A DNA stretch of 64,000 bases from Clitopilus passeckerianus (taxonomy: Eukaryota > Basidiomycota > Agaricomycetes > Agaricales > Entolomataceae): assembly GCA_944990035.1 (NCBI GenBank), contig CALYLX010000114.1:124001-188000 (forward strand). Direction: 5' to 3'. Numbering within the stretch: the first letter of the stretch is position 1; each line of letters opens with the position of its first letter. Below the pieces are notes generated by a model. That model was not told where the DNA came from. It did no database searches and saw only the letters and a list, made by a program, of their open reading frames with translations. Below, piece after piece: positions 48,936-59,628 of this stretch. The position numbers were made by a program, and so were the translations under genes.

Positions 48936-49481
48936 GTTAGAGCGTTTGAAAGGCAATCCCATGATACATATGAGCTTATGTGAATCAACTCCAAGAGGTG
49001 GTCGTTTCTGAAGAGGTATCAGAACATTGGGAGCAAGGGCGAAGATACTACCCCATGCGATCTGAATGTCTACACTACAGTACCACTATTGAGTATACTG
49101 CGTTCAGATTCATCTGGTTATACGCGCTGCAGAAGGCTTCCAGATACGCAATTCTTACTTGTCACTTCGAGCGGAATCGAACGAGATCAATATCATCTCA
49201 TCGTAGGCCGCTTACCATTACTTTGGAAGTACCACGGTAAATCTGTCTACCGTCACCACCCGCGCAAGAATATTCACCGGGGTCATATATGGAAGATCCT
49301 TATCCTTTGAATGAATTGAATCACTTCATGTCGGCAGTTTCAAATTCGCGTAAGGCTCACCTCGATCTCACTATCCGCCCGTTAATCCGGACAGGGAGTG
49401 AGGTATACCAATGTCTCGTAGGTACAGATTCTCCGGGTAGGGCTGTTGTCTTATGCATCGTCGTTTGCCAAACTCCTGCAA

Positions 49482-49489
49482 TATATAAA
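49482..49489 (+). promoter_or_regulatory. TATA box of the secreted gene at 49578
   Basis: TATATAAA, about 89 nt upstream of the ATG. Confidence 0.45.
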
Positions 49490-49577
49490 CCCCAGCAGCA
49501 ATGGATAACCATATCAACGATCCAATTCAAGTCTTCGTCCAGCATCGAGCCAGGTTTTTTCGAGCCCACTACCAATC

Positions 49578-49894
49578 ATGAAAGTACTCACCCTCACCCT
49601 CGCCACAACCCTTCTATCCATCGTCTCTGCCGCTCCAGGACTCAGTCCAATGGAAGAATCCGGCACGCTCACGAAAAGAACGCAGGTTTCGCCCGCTGAG
49701 TGGTGCGACTATGGGTGCAATTACCAGAAGCATGGGGCGGGTACATTTGACTATACGGCTTTCATGTAAGTAATCTAATTCATCTGAGCATGCATATCAC
49801 TCATCGATCACGTTCCTTCGCACTCAAAAGTTGCACTTGTGCCGATGGTTACGTGTGGGATTGCTGTGGGACGCCAGTCGGTACCACATCCTAG
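49578..49894 (+). CDS. Small secreted cysteine-rich protein with Kex2-type site (83 aa)
   Basis: Two exons (49578-49765 and 49831-49894) flank a 65-nt GT-AG intron and give 83 residues. There is a signal peptide (MKVLTLTLATTLLSIVSA), a propeptide ending in KR (a Kex2-type cleavage site), and a mature part with about six Cys (WCDYGC, CTC, WDCCG). The layout is that of fungal processed secreted peptides; no family is recognised. It lies alone among decayed repeats, yet its frame, splice sites and TATA box are intact, suggesting it is maintained. Confidence 0.65.
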
Positions 49895-50094
49895 CTCTTC
49901 ACATAATTTGCTCTTGAAATTGTCCGCGGCTGTTATGATTCTTTTACTCGTAGGGGGTTCGTTCAAGAGGGTCTGCGTCATCTGAATTTGTAGACCATTG
50001 GTCATTTACGCATGCATTCATGTACCGACACAAGCCAATGTTATTTACACCTGAGAAAAAACCAGATCAGCGCCAGATGAGAATGATCATCACG

Positions 50095-50158
50095 TCTGAG
50101 GCTCTGAGGTAAACCACGAGGCGTTTCCTGGCCTTACCATTAAGCCAACCGGGAGTTA
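50095..50158 (-). repeat. tRNA-like family 1 fragment
   Basis: It contains ccacgaggcgtttcctgg and taccattaagccaaccggga, the inverted family 1 hairpin and box A. A degenerate family 2 box A (tacgccacccgg) lies near 50352. Confidence 0.5.
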
Positions 50159-50869
50159 TTTGTAGTAAACGACTTGACAATGAGGTAATGTACGGATAGG
50201 CTGGCCCCTTGTTTCTGTCTGAGCCTTTATCCCACCCCTACATCGAGTCGAAAGTATGGGACCACGAGGATGACAATGCCTAAGATACAGAATCCATTGA
50301 GTCAAAAATGATTCCATCTCTGAATATGCGTCCAGGAAAGCATTTCACTACGCCACCCGGACGTGTATATCATTCAACGTATAGTGTAATGTACACGATC
50401 ACGCGAACGATCCGTCATAACGCATCTTGAGTCACCTGGGAACCGGTAATTGTTTGGCACAGTGGGTAAAGGAAGAAGGCATGCGGATTCTTCCTAATAG
50501 ATATCTCCCTCAACCGCACTAAGGCATCGGCTTCTTGGATGTCTAATTAAAAGGACTACTCCATGAAGTATAACAACGCATCAGAGGCATAGGGCATGGG
50601 GCATCCTGTAGATTTACTGTTGCACCAACTGGACATTGTTTGACATGATGAGGTTGTTTTATAGTAGACACCGTCCAGATGACTTTGACGTTCCATAACG
50701 GGGGCTATGGGATGTCAAGTGCCGTGATTGGCATTCAATTCGAGCTTGGCACAACCAAAGCCACCTTTGCATAGCACCCCATCCGTAACTTAGGGATCCG
50801 CAGATTCTATAGTTCAGATCGGAGAAACGAACTTGAGCTTCATTGTTGACGAACACGCGAGACTTTTGA

Positions 50870-50995
50870 GGTAATGGTGTTACAGAAGGGATATGTATTC
50901 TCGTACCATTCAGGTCCGCCTTCGCAGCACAAAACGCGCCGGAAAGGCACCCCACGAGCCTGCCACTTGAAACCTGAGTCATTCAAGATTAGTGA
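50870..50995 (-). repeat. Repeated non-coding segment, copy 1
   Basis: It shares a pattern (atggtgttacagaag, then gcctgccacttgaaa) with 53666-53770 and more weakly with 62995-63105. It always lies a few hundred bp left of a family 2 unit, so it belongs to the duplicated module. Confidence 0.5.
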
Positions 50996-51174
50996 CGCAC
51001 GGAAACACAGTTGATCAGAGCTTACGATGTCAGGTCTCCCATTGATAACAACGGATAACGGCGGATCCTTTATGCTGAAGAAAACAACGAAGCTTTGTCG
51101 CCCAGAGTCGGGCGCAGCTTCTTCTTGTCCGGGGTCAGACGTAGGTGCAAAAGAACTGTTACTCAATGTCATCA

Positions 51175-51272
51175 TGAAGAGCCTCTGAGTCGAACAGGAC
51201 ATCTCCTCCGATTCATCAACCAAGATGATCAACGAACGGCAGGCGATGATAACCATTATGCCATCCAAGCTT
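51175..51272 (-). repeat. tRNA-like family 2 unit
   Basis: It shows tgagtcgaacagg (T-arm) and gataaccattatgccatcc (box A) in inverted orientation, with an enlarged anticodon-loop region. Confidence 0.5.
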
Positions 51273-51499
51273 CGATATCGGCTGATCTCTGATCCATCAG
51301 TCATAATCGTGGCATGACGTATGCTTTCAGCAACGAGCTGCAGAAGCACTCAAGAGATGGGTGGGTGGTCTGAGAAAGGAAGAATACTGTGTTAGGGCAC
51401 GGCTCCTTGTATATCAAAGAGACTCACGTCTGCCGGATATCAATAACGGGACCGAACATTTGAGAGAAATCCTTCCCGTACAGCGTCCAATATCTCGTT

Positions 51500-52440
51500 T
51501 AGCTGAAATACGAGCAAGGTAGATGAGAAAGCCAGAAAGAAATCTCCGAAGAGTTAGGCGAAAGCCGCACGGAACCCTTCCCTTTCCAGATAGAGCGCAG
51601 ATGAACCGTTCGTTGAATCACAGGACGATGATGGTGTACGAGAAATGCGGTGGCGTGCGTGGTTGTCCTATCGTATCCGGTCGTCAGCGTAATCCAGTCG
51701 AAGAGGATATCAGTGGAGGAATGGAGAAGGGGTAAAGAAACGAGGAGGAGGGAGAAGGGAAGAAAGAAAGAACGGGGAAGATGACTCACATATACCGAAT
51801 ACCAGTAAACGCCACGAGTACCTCGAACAGATCCTGCTCGTTCTGCGCGTGGTTGGTTTCGTGATCTTTCAGCAGTTAGATGGCGGGGACGTCGGTTACT
51901 GAGTAATTACGACGAAGGAAGAGCAGAGAAGACCGATCGAAGAAGCGTGGTAGAAAACAAGCACGAAAGGGATGGCAAAACGGAGGATGTATAGACCAAT
52001 AGAAATGGAATGTGATAGTCGACGACAGGAAGGGCGGAAAGGTGGTCAGTTAATCAAGGGATAGGGAGTAGGAGAAGAACGAGGGTACGAAGGTGGTGGA
52101 TAACAAGGATAGGAATGATGCAGGAACGAGAAACGAAGAAGGAAAGAGGAAAGAGAGGGAACGTACGTAGGAACAGTTAAAGCGCTAAAGGCCAAATGAC
52201 ACCACGGAGCAGATCCTCCTGAGCCTGCGTACCGGCACATCCATAGGAAGTAGAGGTCGTCGTTGACGATCTGGAGAGGCGTCAGCGAGGAAGGAAAAGT
52301 CGAAATGCCGAAAGACGAGCCTAATCCCTCCCACGATCCCCAACCAACAGGACGAAACTCCCGTGTACCAGCTTCACAATGTTATTGTTGAGTCGTTTTC
52401 GGATCTCCAAGTCCTAAGGCTCGCCTTCTTGTATACGACA
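51500..52440 (-). pseudogene. KRE33 partial copy B
   Basis: Reverse-strand matches include the segment equal to the FNERFIL region (about 51598-51640), the exon 3/intron 3 boundary (about 51780-51860), and the first exon with GGAGTTTCGTCC, then GGGGATCGTGGGAGG, followed by TAG where the gene has CAG (about 52320-52400). The N-terminal codons carry a deletion. Introns are still visible, so this is a DNA duplicate in decay. Confidence 0.7.
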
Positions 52441-52939
52441 GGTTCACATGTGGGCCGATGACGGAAGCTCGTGGGATGAAAGCTCCTCTCAGTCTGATGA
52501 TGCTTGACTTCTGCGGGATAGAGTTTGCCTCGCCTGCGTGGGGTACGCGCATATCCATAGTTCTCGTTGCCACAGGAGAATGTGCCGCAAGAGAACCCCG
52601 ACGAACAGAGAGCAAAGAGGAGGAAGAGAAAGAAGAGGTGTCCCAAGACTCCAAGGCACAATAATGATCCGCTCGTGGCTTATTATAGTCATCCCACGCT
52701 TGATGAGGATTATAAAGTTCTGTATGGGCTCATTGTCGTTACTGGTACCCTATGCATTGACTTCGCCTTCGATTCCCACAACTTGTGAAATCTACAACAT
52801 CTCTACAAAGGAGGGCTGCGAGTGGCAACATCAATACCATGCCCGATGGAAAAATCATTGATCCCACCACCGACAAGGTCCAATCTTTCAAACTATTGTA
52901 GTATATACTGTCTAAAACTCTAATTCAACGTGGTTATAG

Positions 52940-53080
52940 AATTTGGCCAACTGGAAGATTGTCCCTGCAGACACCGGCGATGTCCTTTTCCACAATAGAA
53001 ACCTCCGGTACTTCAGCTATGACCTACCCAAGGGGTTTACTCCCGAAGAAATCATGCAGTTCTCGAAGGAAAATGAGTGA
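52940..53080 (+). CDS. Possible exon of an unrecognised gene
   Basis: After an acceptor ttatag near 52938 the frame reads NLANWKIVPADTGDVLF, HNRNLRYFSYDLPKGF and TPEEIMQFSKENE, then TGA (about 53078-53080). Composition looks coding, but an alternative frame is also open and the upstream exon (perhaps from ATG 52839) does not join in a clean phase. The function is unknown. Confidence 0.35.
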   Translation, partial: NLANWKIVPADTGDVLFHNRNLRYFSYDLPKGFTPEEIMQFSKENE

Positions 53081-53337
53081 GTCGACGATTGAAAGAGTCG
53101 AGGAGTTGATTCGGATGAGAGATGAAATTGAAGGATGAACGTTGAATATCCCCACAAATTTTGGTTAAATGAAGCGGGGAATATAGAGCACTGATGGGAT
53201 TCCCAATATGTGCATCCTGTTCGGCCCCTGCAAGTGTAACAGAACACAATAGGGTTTTATAGATCCTTCTACGAGTTGGTGTTAGGTTCAAGGGAAGCTA
53301 TTTAGGTCATAAAAATATCCATGGCTCGTACAATGGA

Positions 53338-53405
53338 ATCCAGTTCCTGCATTGAAGGGACATAGGCGCCTGGGCGATTGCCACGAGGTTTCTTGTGGCT
53401 TTTCC
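53338..53405 (-). repeat. tRNA-like family 1 unit
   Basis: Inverted hairpin ccacgaggtttcttgtgg and box A gttacgccaactgggaatt. Confidence 0.5.
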
Positions 53406-53860
53406 GTTACGCCAACTGGGAATTATTTAGCAAGGCGGGTTAGGGATAATTGATGCCTCAGCCCTGCCCGCAAGGCATGGGGGTTATTGAATCGGTTTTC
53501 CGCAAGTTTCTTAAAAGGTCACGTCGAGAGGACTATTCCCTGTTTCTGTTAGTAACCCCGCTTTGGACCATAAAGATAGAGATTGCTTCCGACGATATCC
53601 ACCCAAAAACGTCGTCGGTCAGACGCGACAAACAGATAAGAGTGTAGGCAAAGACTCGATAACTAGGCAATGGTGTTACAGAAGCCATATGTGTTTCTAC
53701 GTCACGAATTCCTGCCCTCATATCTCACCAACACGTCTGGCGTCACAAAGCCGCCCACTTGAAAGCTAATTCACTCATACGGATGGACAGACCCGGATGC
53801 AGAAACAGCGTTTCGGCCACACACCACGCACCCCATAAGAGCGACCTCATATCATGATGG

Positions 53861-53957
53861 GTAGAGCCCCTGAGTCAAACTGGGCACCTCTCATCATCCA
53901 TCAACCAGCATGATCCATGGACGACAGGAGGTGATAACCACTATGCCACCCGAGGGC
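53861..53957 (-). repeat. tRNA-like family 2 unit
   Basis: cccctgagtcaaactgggc (T-arm) and gataaccactatgccacccg (box A). The anticodon-like stem ACCTC/GAGGT encloses about 35 nt. Confidence 0.55.
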
Positions 53958-54129
53958 CAATGTTGACTGATATCTATTCGATCAGTCATAGTGTTGCCAT
54001 GAGGTATGCCGCCAACGACGAGTCAAAGAAGCCGTTCGTAGGAGAGAAGAAAAACGATGTCAGCGACACGATCTAAACATGCGCCGGAGGATACATCAGT
54101 TTGCGAAAGAAAAGACGTGAAGAGGAGAG

Positions 54130-55930
54130 GTGGCGGGAACTCACGTTTTGGCGAACATCTCCGAAGGAATGGAAGGCGTGAAATACGACCTGATACTTGG
54201 GACGCTTCCAAATCGTCCATTCGCGGTATGCGTTCGTGGTGCCTAAGAATGGGTGTCAGATCGTGAGCAATGCTGGCGGCGATGACGCAGAGAAAGACGG
54301 AGAGGGAGATTGCGATAGTAAAGGTTTGAGGGATGGAGGAGGAACTCGGAACGAGGCGGTTGAAATGGGAGGTTAAGGAGCGGGGTGAGGATGAGAAAGG
54401 AGAAGAAGCGACGAGAGAGATAGCTCGGAAGGTAGGGTAGGGAGGAGATCCAGAAACGTACGTGATGGAGGCAAGGAAAGAGAGACGAAGAAGAAAGAGT
54501 CGAGGGGCATACGAGGAGGCGCGGTATCGTTGGTAGGCATGCTGTCGCATCACAAACTCCCATCAGCCTTCTTTCTTCCTTTCCTTCCCGTGGATGAAAG
54601 ACTAAGACTCACCAAACAGTCCATACAACGGCTTCTAACCCCCAATTTATTCGACAGAAGCAGCAGCAGCCCGTCGCCGTCGACGGCCTCGAAGATCCGC
54701 AAAACTAAGTTGAGGTTATCGCTCCGAAATCGTGGAGGGTGAGCATGCCGAACGTTTGAGCAAGAATTCCGTGCGAGTTTTCGTAGTATCTGGGGAGATG
54801 GGTCAGTTTGAGGAGAAGGAAGGAGGATCGGGGAGAGGGCAAAGAAAGGGGAGACAGAGAGAGAACTAAAATAGGAAAGTAGCGGGCGAGATCGGATAAA
54901 AGGTCAGTCCCACGTTCGGGGGTGGATAAGATACCCCCGGAAGTGGGGGAGGAACGGAGGAGAGAAGAGAACGGAGGAAGAAAAGACAGAAACGAGAAGC
55001 CGACTCACGACTACTGGATGCCAGTAACACTCACAGTAACCCCGGATCCTGCGCGTTCAGCTCGTGTACCACACGCTTGGCGTCTCGTTCGATTTTGGGT
55101 GGGTGATTTTTGAGGTGGCTGGATGATGAAAGTCAGTAATTGAACAATGGTGACGAGGACGAACAAGGAAGAGGAGGAGGAGAAAACAGGGTGCAAACGG
55201 TACGAAGGGAACTACATATGGAAGACGGAGAAACGGAACAAATGGATGGAAGATAGAGATATTTACGAGGAAGGTCGAGAGAATCCGAATAGGCGGCGAT
55301 AGTAGAAAGAAGATGAAACAAGCAGAAGGAAAGGGGCGAAGAAACGTACGTTGTGGGCCCGAAGTCCTCCTTACGGCACAGACGGCTATGCTGGCACGCG
55401 AGCCGGATAATGAGAGGGTGAGAGGTAAAGCCGGTGAAGATTTACGATCTGGTGTTCAGGAGCCCTAATCAGCTACGCACTGAAGACGAAAAGACGAAGA
55501 TGCACCTGATCGCCCCCGTGAACTCCAACCAACCCGATGAAACTCTACGGTTCAGCTTCACGGTGGTGCTCATCAGAGTTGAGATCTGCATATCGGGTTG
55601 CCTTCATATCTCCAGGCCCAAGGGTCGGTCTTCTAGTATGGCACGATGTCGTATATCCGGTGACGGAGGGTGGTGGTCTGCTAGTTCTTGTAAACCTGAG
55701 GATGCTTGTCTCGACGAAGTCAGATTTGCTTTTTTTCTCCATGTAATCATGCGTATAGCCGGCGTTTCCGTTTCCTCAGACTAAGATGACGCAATAACCA
55801 CCCAGATGGAGAGAAAGAAGAGGTGAATAAGATACGCCGACGGCGCGTCTTCCAATAAGGTTCCCACGAACGTCGGCTTCCGAGAGCCGATCGTCTGAAT
55901 CAAACCGGGCCGGCGACCGTCAAGTCCTTT
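54130..55930 (-). pseudogene. KRE33 partial copy C
   Basis: Matches on the minus strand are the segment equal to the YYKDSPKILGQTFGML region (gagcatgccgaacgtttga, about 54740-54800), the exon 3 boundary (about 55000-55080), and a promoter part (gttcccacgaacgtcgg, then ccgggccggcgacc, about 55858-55925). A second truncated boundary fragment lies at 54130-54260. It is heavily rearranged and no frame is intact. Confidence 0.65.
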
Positions 55931-56046
55931 CAGTTTCATATTTTCATCGAGAACTAGATGGAAATCGGCGTAGAAATAAGGTGGAAATAATGATACTTGA
56001 TGCACCTGTCTAGAGAGCGAAAAAAACTACCCACTATTTCCAGAAA

Positions 56047-57520
56047 CGCCCTGGCACGCATCAAGGAACCCCTCTGATTGCAGAGTTGGTTCCACTGCGC
56101 CATCTGGGCGTGTAAGCCATTCGCCATTCACCTACATAGACGACCCGGCATTTTATAAACCTTAAAAAATACCTGTTCACATGGCTACACCCCGTGGCCG
56201 CTTCGAGCGGAATCCGACGAGGCCAATACGCCTGGTTAGGCTCAGCCACGAGGCGTCTCGTGGTTTGACCGTTGGGCTAACTGGCTGTTGTTGGCAGGTT
56301 ACACCGAGGACGTTTATGGTATAGCTTGCCCCGGTCCGGGAGCCGTAATGGTTCACGTACCTGGACGGCCGTGCAGAAGTGTAGCGTCTTTGTTGCGTGG
56401 AATATGCACAAAAAGTGCACCACCATAAAGTGAAGCGCCCAAGAATCACTGAAGATGCCTCGCCTTACAAGTAAGCGTATATTCCATTGCGTCATCTGGG
56501 CGTATAGAGCCCTGGAAAGGAACATAACTAACGCGAAGGCAAGTCGTTCGTGCAACAAAAAGATTTCGACCCAACGATGGAAAGGTTCACGAGATTGATG
56601 ATATCGTCGTAGGCGTCTGGGCCTCAACACGAGGTATCTGGTAGCTTTACCATTACGCCAAATGGGAATTACTTAGCAGCACCTAACACCAAGTGTGTCA
56701 CGGTGCGTGATTTCTTCGATTATTTCTTCAAGACTCTCTATTCTCTGGGTACTCGCATACATACGGGCGCCCTCAAGATCGCGCAAAAAGTTAAACTTCT
56801 GTTCATAGCTCAGTTTCCAGTTCTTGCATCGAGCAAGCTCATCCGTACTAGACGCCTGGGTGTAGTTTACCGAGGCATCTCGCGTCTAAACTACTGCACC
56901 AACTGGTCCAGGAGTTGCCTGCCATGACGAAGTCGGGCATTATGACATTGTGTACGATGCATCTATCCGATACTATGAATCTCGGAATCTCCTGAATCTT
57001 GGGTCCTCATACGCACCTAAAGAGAGACGACGAAGATGGTCAATTACTGGTATCAAGAGCGCCTCCTTACCAATCGATGTCCCAGACGACCATTCCACTG
57101 AGCCATCTGGGCACGTTGGGCCTTTGAACTTCATGTATCCATGAGCATCGAAGTCGGTTGGACGTGCTAAAAGTCATTGGTTGATTCAATTCCCCGTTTC
57201 TGCATCGAGCAGAGTCCGAACATGGGTTGATTTGATGTTCGGTGCCCACATCGTAGTTGGGCACGAGGCGTTCTCGTGGCTTTACCGCTAGGCCAACTGG
57301 GATTGATTTGACATGATGCATTTGGAAGAGACGGTGATGAACACACCAACTTGAAGGATAATATAACAGCGTCATCAGTAAAAAAAACATCAGTGGCACC
57401 AGTTTACAACGCCCAGCCACGCATTCCGAGACTAACTACCCCAGAATCCAAGGATTGACCGCTCGGAGACTCAGACCACGAGGCGTCTCATGAATTTACT
57501 GTTGCGTCAACTGGGCATTG
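56047..57520 (-). repeat. tRNA-like array C (families 1 and 3 alternating, inverted)
   Basis: Family 3 lies at 56047-56110 (ends CGCCCAG/CAGGGCG), near 56490 and near 57090. Family 1 lies near 56205-56285, 56610-56665, 56815-56910, 57188-57303 and 57470-57520. The order alternates with spacing of about 150-280 bp. It sits on the promoter side of KRE33 copy C. Confidence 0.65.
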
Positions 57521-57989
57521 GATGGCATGACCGAGTTATTTGTTAGTAGACATCTTAAGGCAAGCTTTGACAATGACGGAACAACAGACGGGGATTAAGT
57601 GCTAAGATTGACATTTGAATGGAGGGAGGTACTCCCAGAGCCGCCCCTGCATAACAGTCCTTTTATACGTCACCCAAGCGTCGATGCTCACTGATATACG
57701 ATCCATTATGGCGGGAGATCGTAACATCACAGAGAAAAGAAGAAAACCGCGTGAAATAGGACATATGCTATCACTCCGCCCAGCTATGCACATACGAAGA
57801 ATCCAATAGGGAGACGTCGTCTAGGCATAGACATGGAATGAAATTGGTTAGCTAAAGCGTACAACATCCAAAGATTGGGGAAACATACAGCGACAACTAG
57901 ACCCAGGGTGGCGGTGAAGGATGTCGTCATGCTTCAGGAGTGGTAATCCAGGTGAGTAGGAAGGAAAGGGGAAGGAGGCTCCTCCTTGC

Positions 57990-59500
57990 TCCGTCGATTT
58001 GGTCAACTTGAAGAAAACCATTGCCAATGTCGGATCTTTCAGCAGGGTTCGCAACTCCTTCCCCTTCGTCTCCTCCTTTCGCTGCTCCAACGATGTACAG
58101 ATAGAAGGCGATGATAGAGAGGAAGCTGACGACGGCGCAATACCCTTCCCTGGGATCGGCAGAACGTTCAACTCGTCATCGAGAACGGAGCAGTCCCGAA
58201 GCGCGCCAGGGAGAGGAAGTAAGCCAGCGTTGGTAGACCTCCTATCGTAATTGTGAGCTCAATCCAGTAGAAGAGAAATCCAGGTAGATGTACCGTACAT
58301 ACCATATTCTCTATGTACAACTGCTTCCCGTCGCCATACTAACCAGCGGCGACACCGCAAGCCCTCTCTCGGCAGACTGAAAGCTCTGCTCAAAAAGGTT
58401 AGGGGTTATGGGCTCGATATCTTGGAGGATAATTGTAGCCGAGTCTTCGTAGTACCTGTGGAGATGGGTCAGTTCGGAGGATTATTAGGTCGAGGGGAGA
58501 GGAAGGAAAAAGGTGAAGGGGTAGCGAGACCCGGAGAGGAAGAGGAGGAGATCAGAGGAAGGAGCAGTTCCAGAGCCAGAAAGAGAACCGAGGATTAAGG
58601 ATCTCGGCGAGTGAAGAGATAGCTCGTGGGGTGGATGAAGAACGAGGAACAAGCACGGGAAAGCAGAAGAAAGGAGACTCACGTATACCAGAGGCAGAGA
58701 AAAGTTACGAACACCCCGAATGGGCCCAGCTCATTTAGCTCCCAGCTTAAGGACGAAAGGAAGAGCAATTCGTCGAGGGACAAAGAACAAGAAAATAACG
58801 AGGATGCGAAGGTTGTGGATATGATGAATAGGGACGACGGATTAACAAGAAAACGCCAGTAGGACGACGAAGAAGGGAAGGAGGAAGGACAAGGAACGCA
58901 CGCAGGAATACCTAAACCTCAGGTCCTGCTAATACGGACATGCGGATGCACGGTCCTCAAAGAGCAGGAGGTGGAGGCTGGCCTTGACGATCTGGAGAGG
59001 AGAGTCAGCGAGGAGGTAAAAGTTGAAAAGTTATTAGACGAACCTGAGCCCTGCCACGATCCCCAGGCAAGATGATGAATCTCCAGCTTTCACATTGTAG
59101 TTGAGTTCACGCCAGCAGTGAGATTAGATTTCAGTTAATTTGTGAGAGTCAAGGTCCCCAGTTCGGTCTTCTAGTGGAGGACGAGTTCGTGTATGCATCG
59201 TTGGAAGGTCCGAGTCGTGGTATGACATTGATAGCCCCCGTTAATCTGAGGGAACTGGACTATTGCAAGGTCGAATTTGCTTCCTTAGCGTGAGCCATGC
59301 GTAAAGACGGCGTTCTCGTCGCCTCAGGAGAAGATGACGCAATGTAATCTCGAAGCAGAGAAGAGAGAAGAAGCGAATAAGGTACATGCGACGAGAAGGA
59401 AGATAAAGCCTTCGATCAGCCGTCCAAAGTTGATTGCGTTCCCACGGATAGTGAGTTCCGAGAGCCGACGGTCAGGTCGGGCCGGTGGCTATTGAGTTGT
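57990..59500 (-). pseudogene. KRE33 partial copy D
   Basis: Minus-strand matches are cgttcaactcgtcatcgaga (region of DDELNVLP, about 58160), the YYKDS region (gtcttcgtagtacctg, about 58441), the exon 3 boundary (about 58677-58750), exon 1 (ggggatcgtggcagggctca, about 59050-59130) and the promoter (gttcccacggatagtgag, then gtcgggccggtgg, about 59430-59500). Disabled by many indels. Confidence 0.7.
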
Positions 59501-59628
59501 TTCGCACTGACGCTCTTCTTTATTTTCGTAGGGGATCGAGCTGGAAATCAGTGCAAAAGTAAAGTAGAAAGGTTGTGTTTTAGGCACTTGTCAAGGAGAC
59601 GGAACAACAATACGGATTGCTTCCGAAA

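Noticed and set aside
54023..54563. 176-codon minus-strand frame
   Set aside because: It lies inside a decayed KRE33-derived module and crosses regions matching KRE33 introns. The Ser/Leu/Phe-rich composition reflects purine-rich opposite strand sequence.
46290..59500. KRE33 copies as processed retrocopies
   Set aside because: Introns, splice sites and promoter sequence are retained and no poly-A tract was seen.
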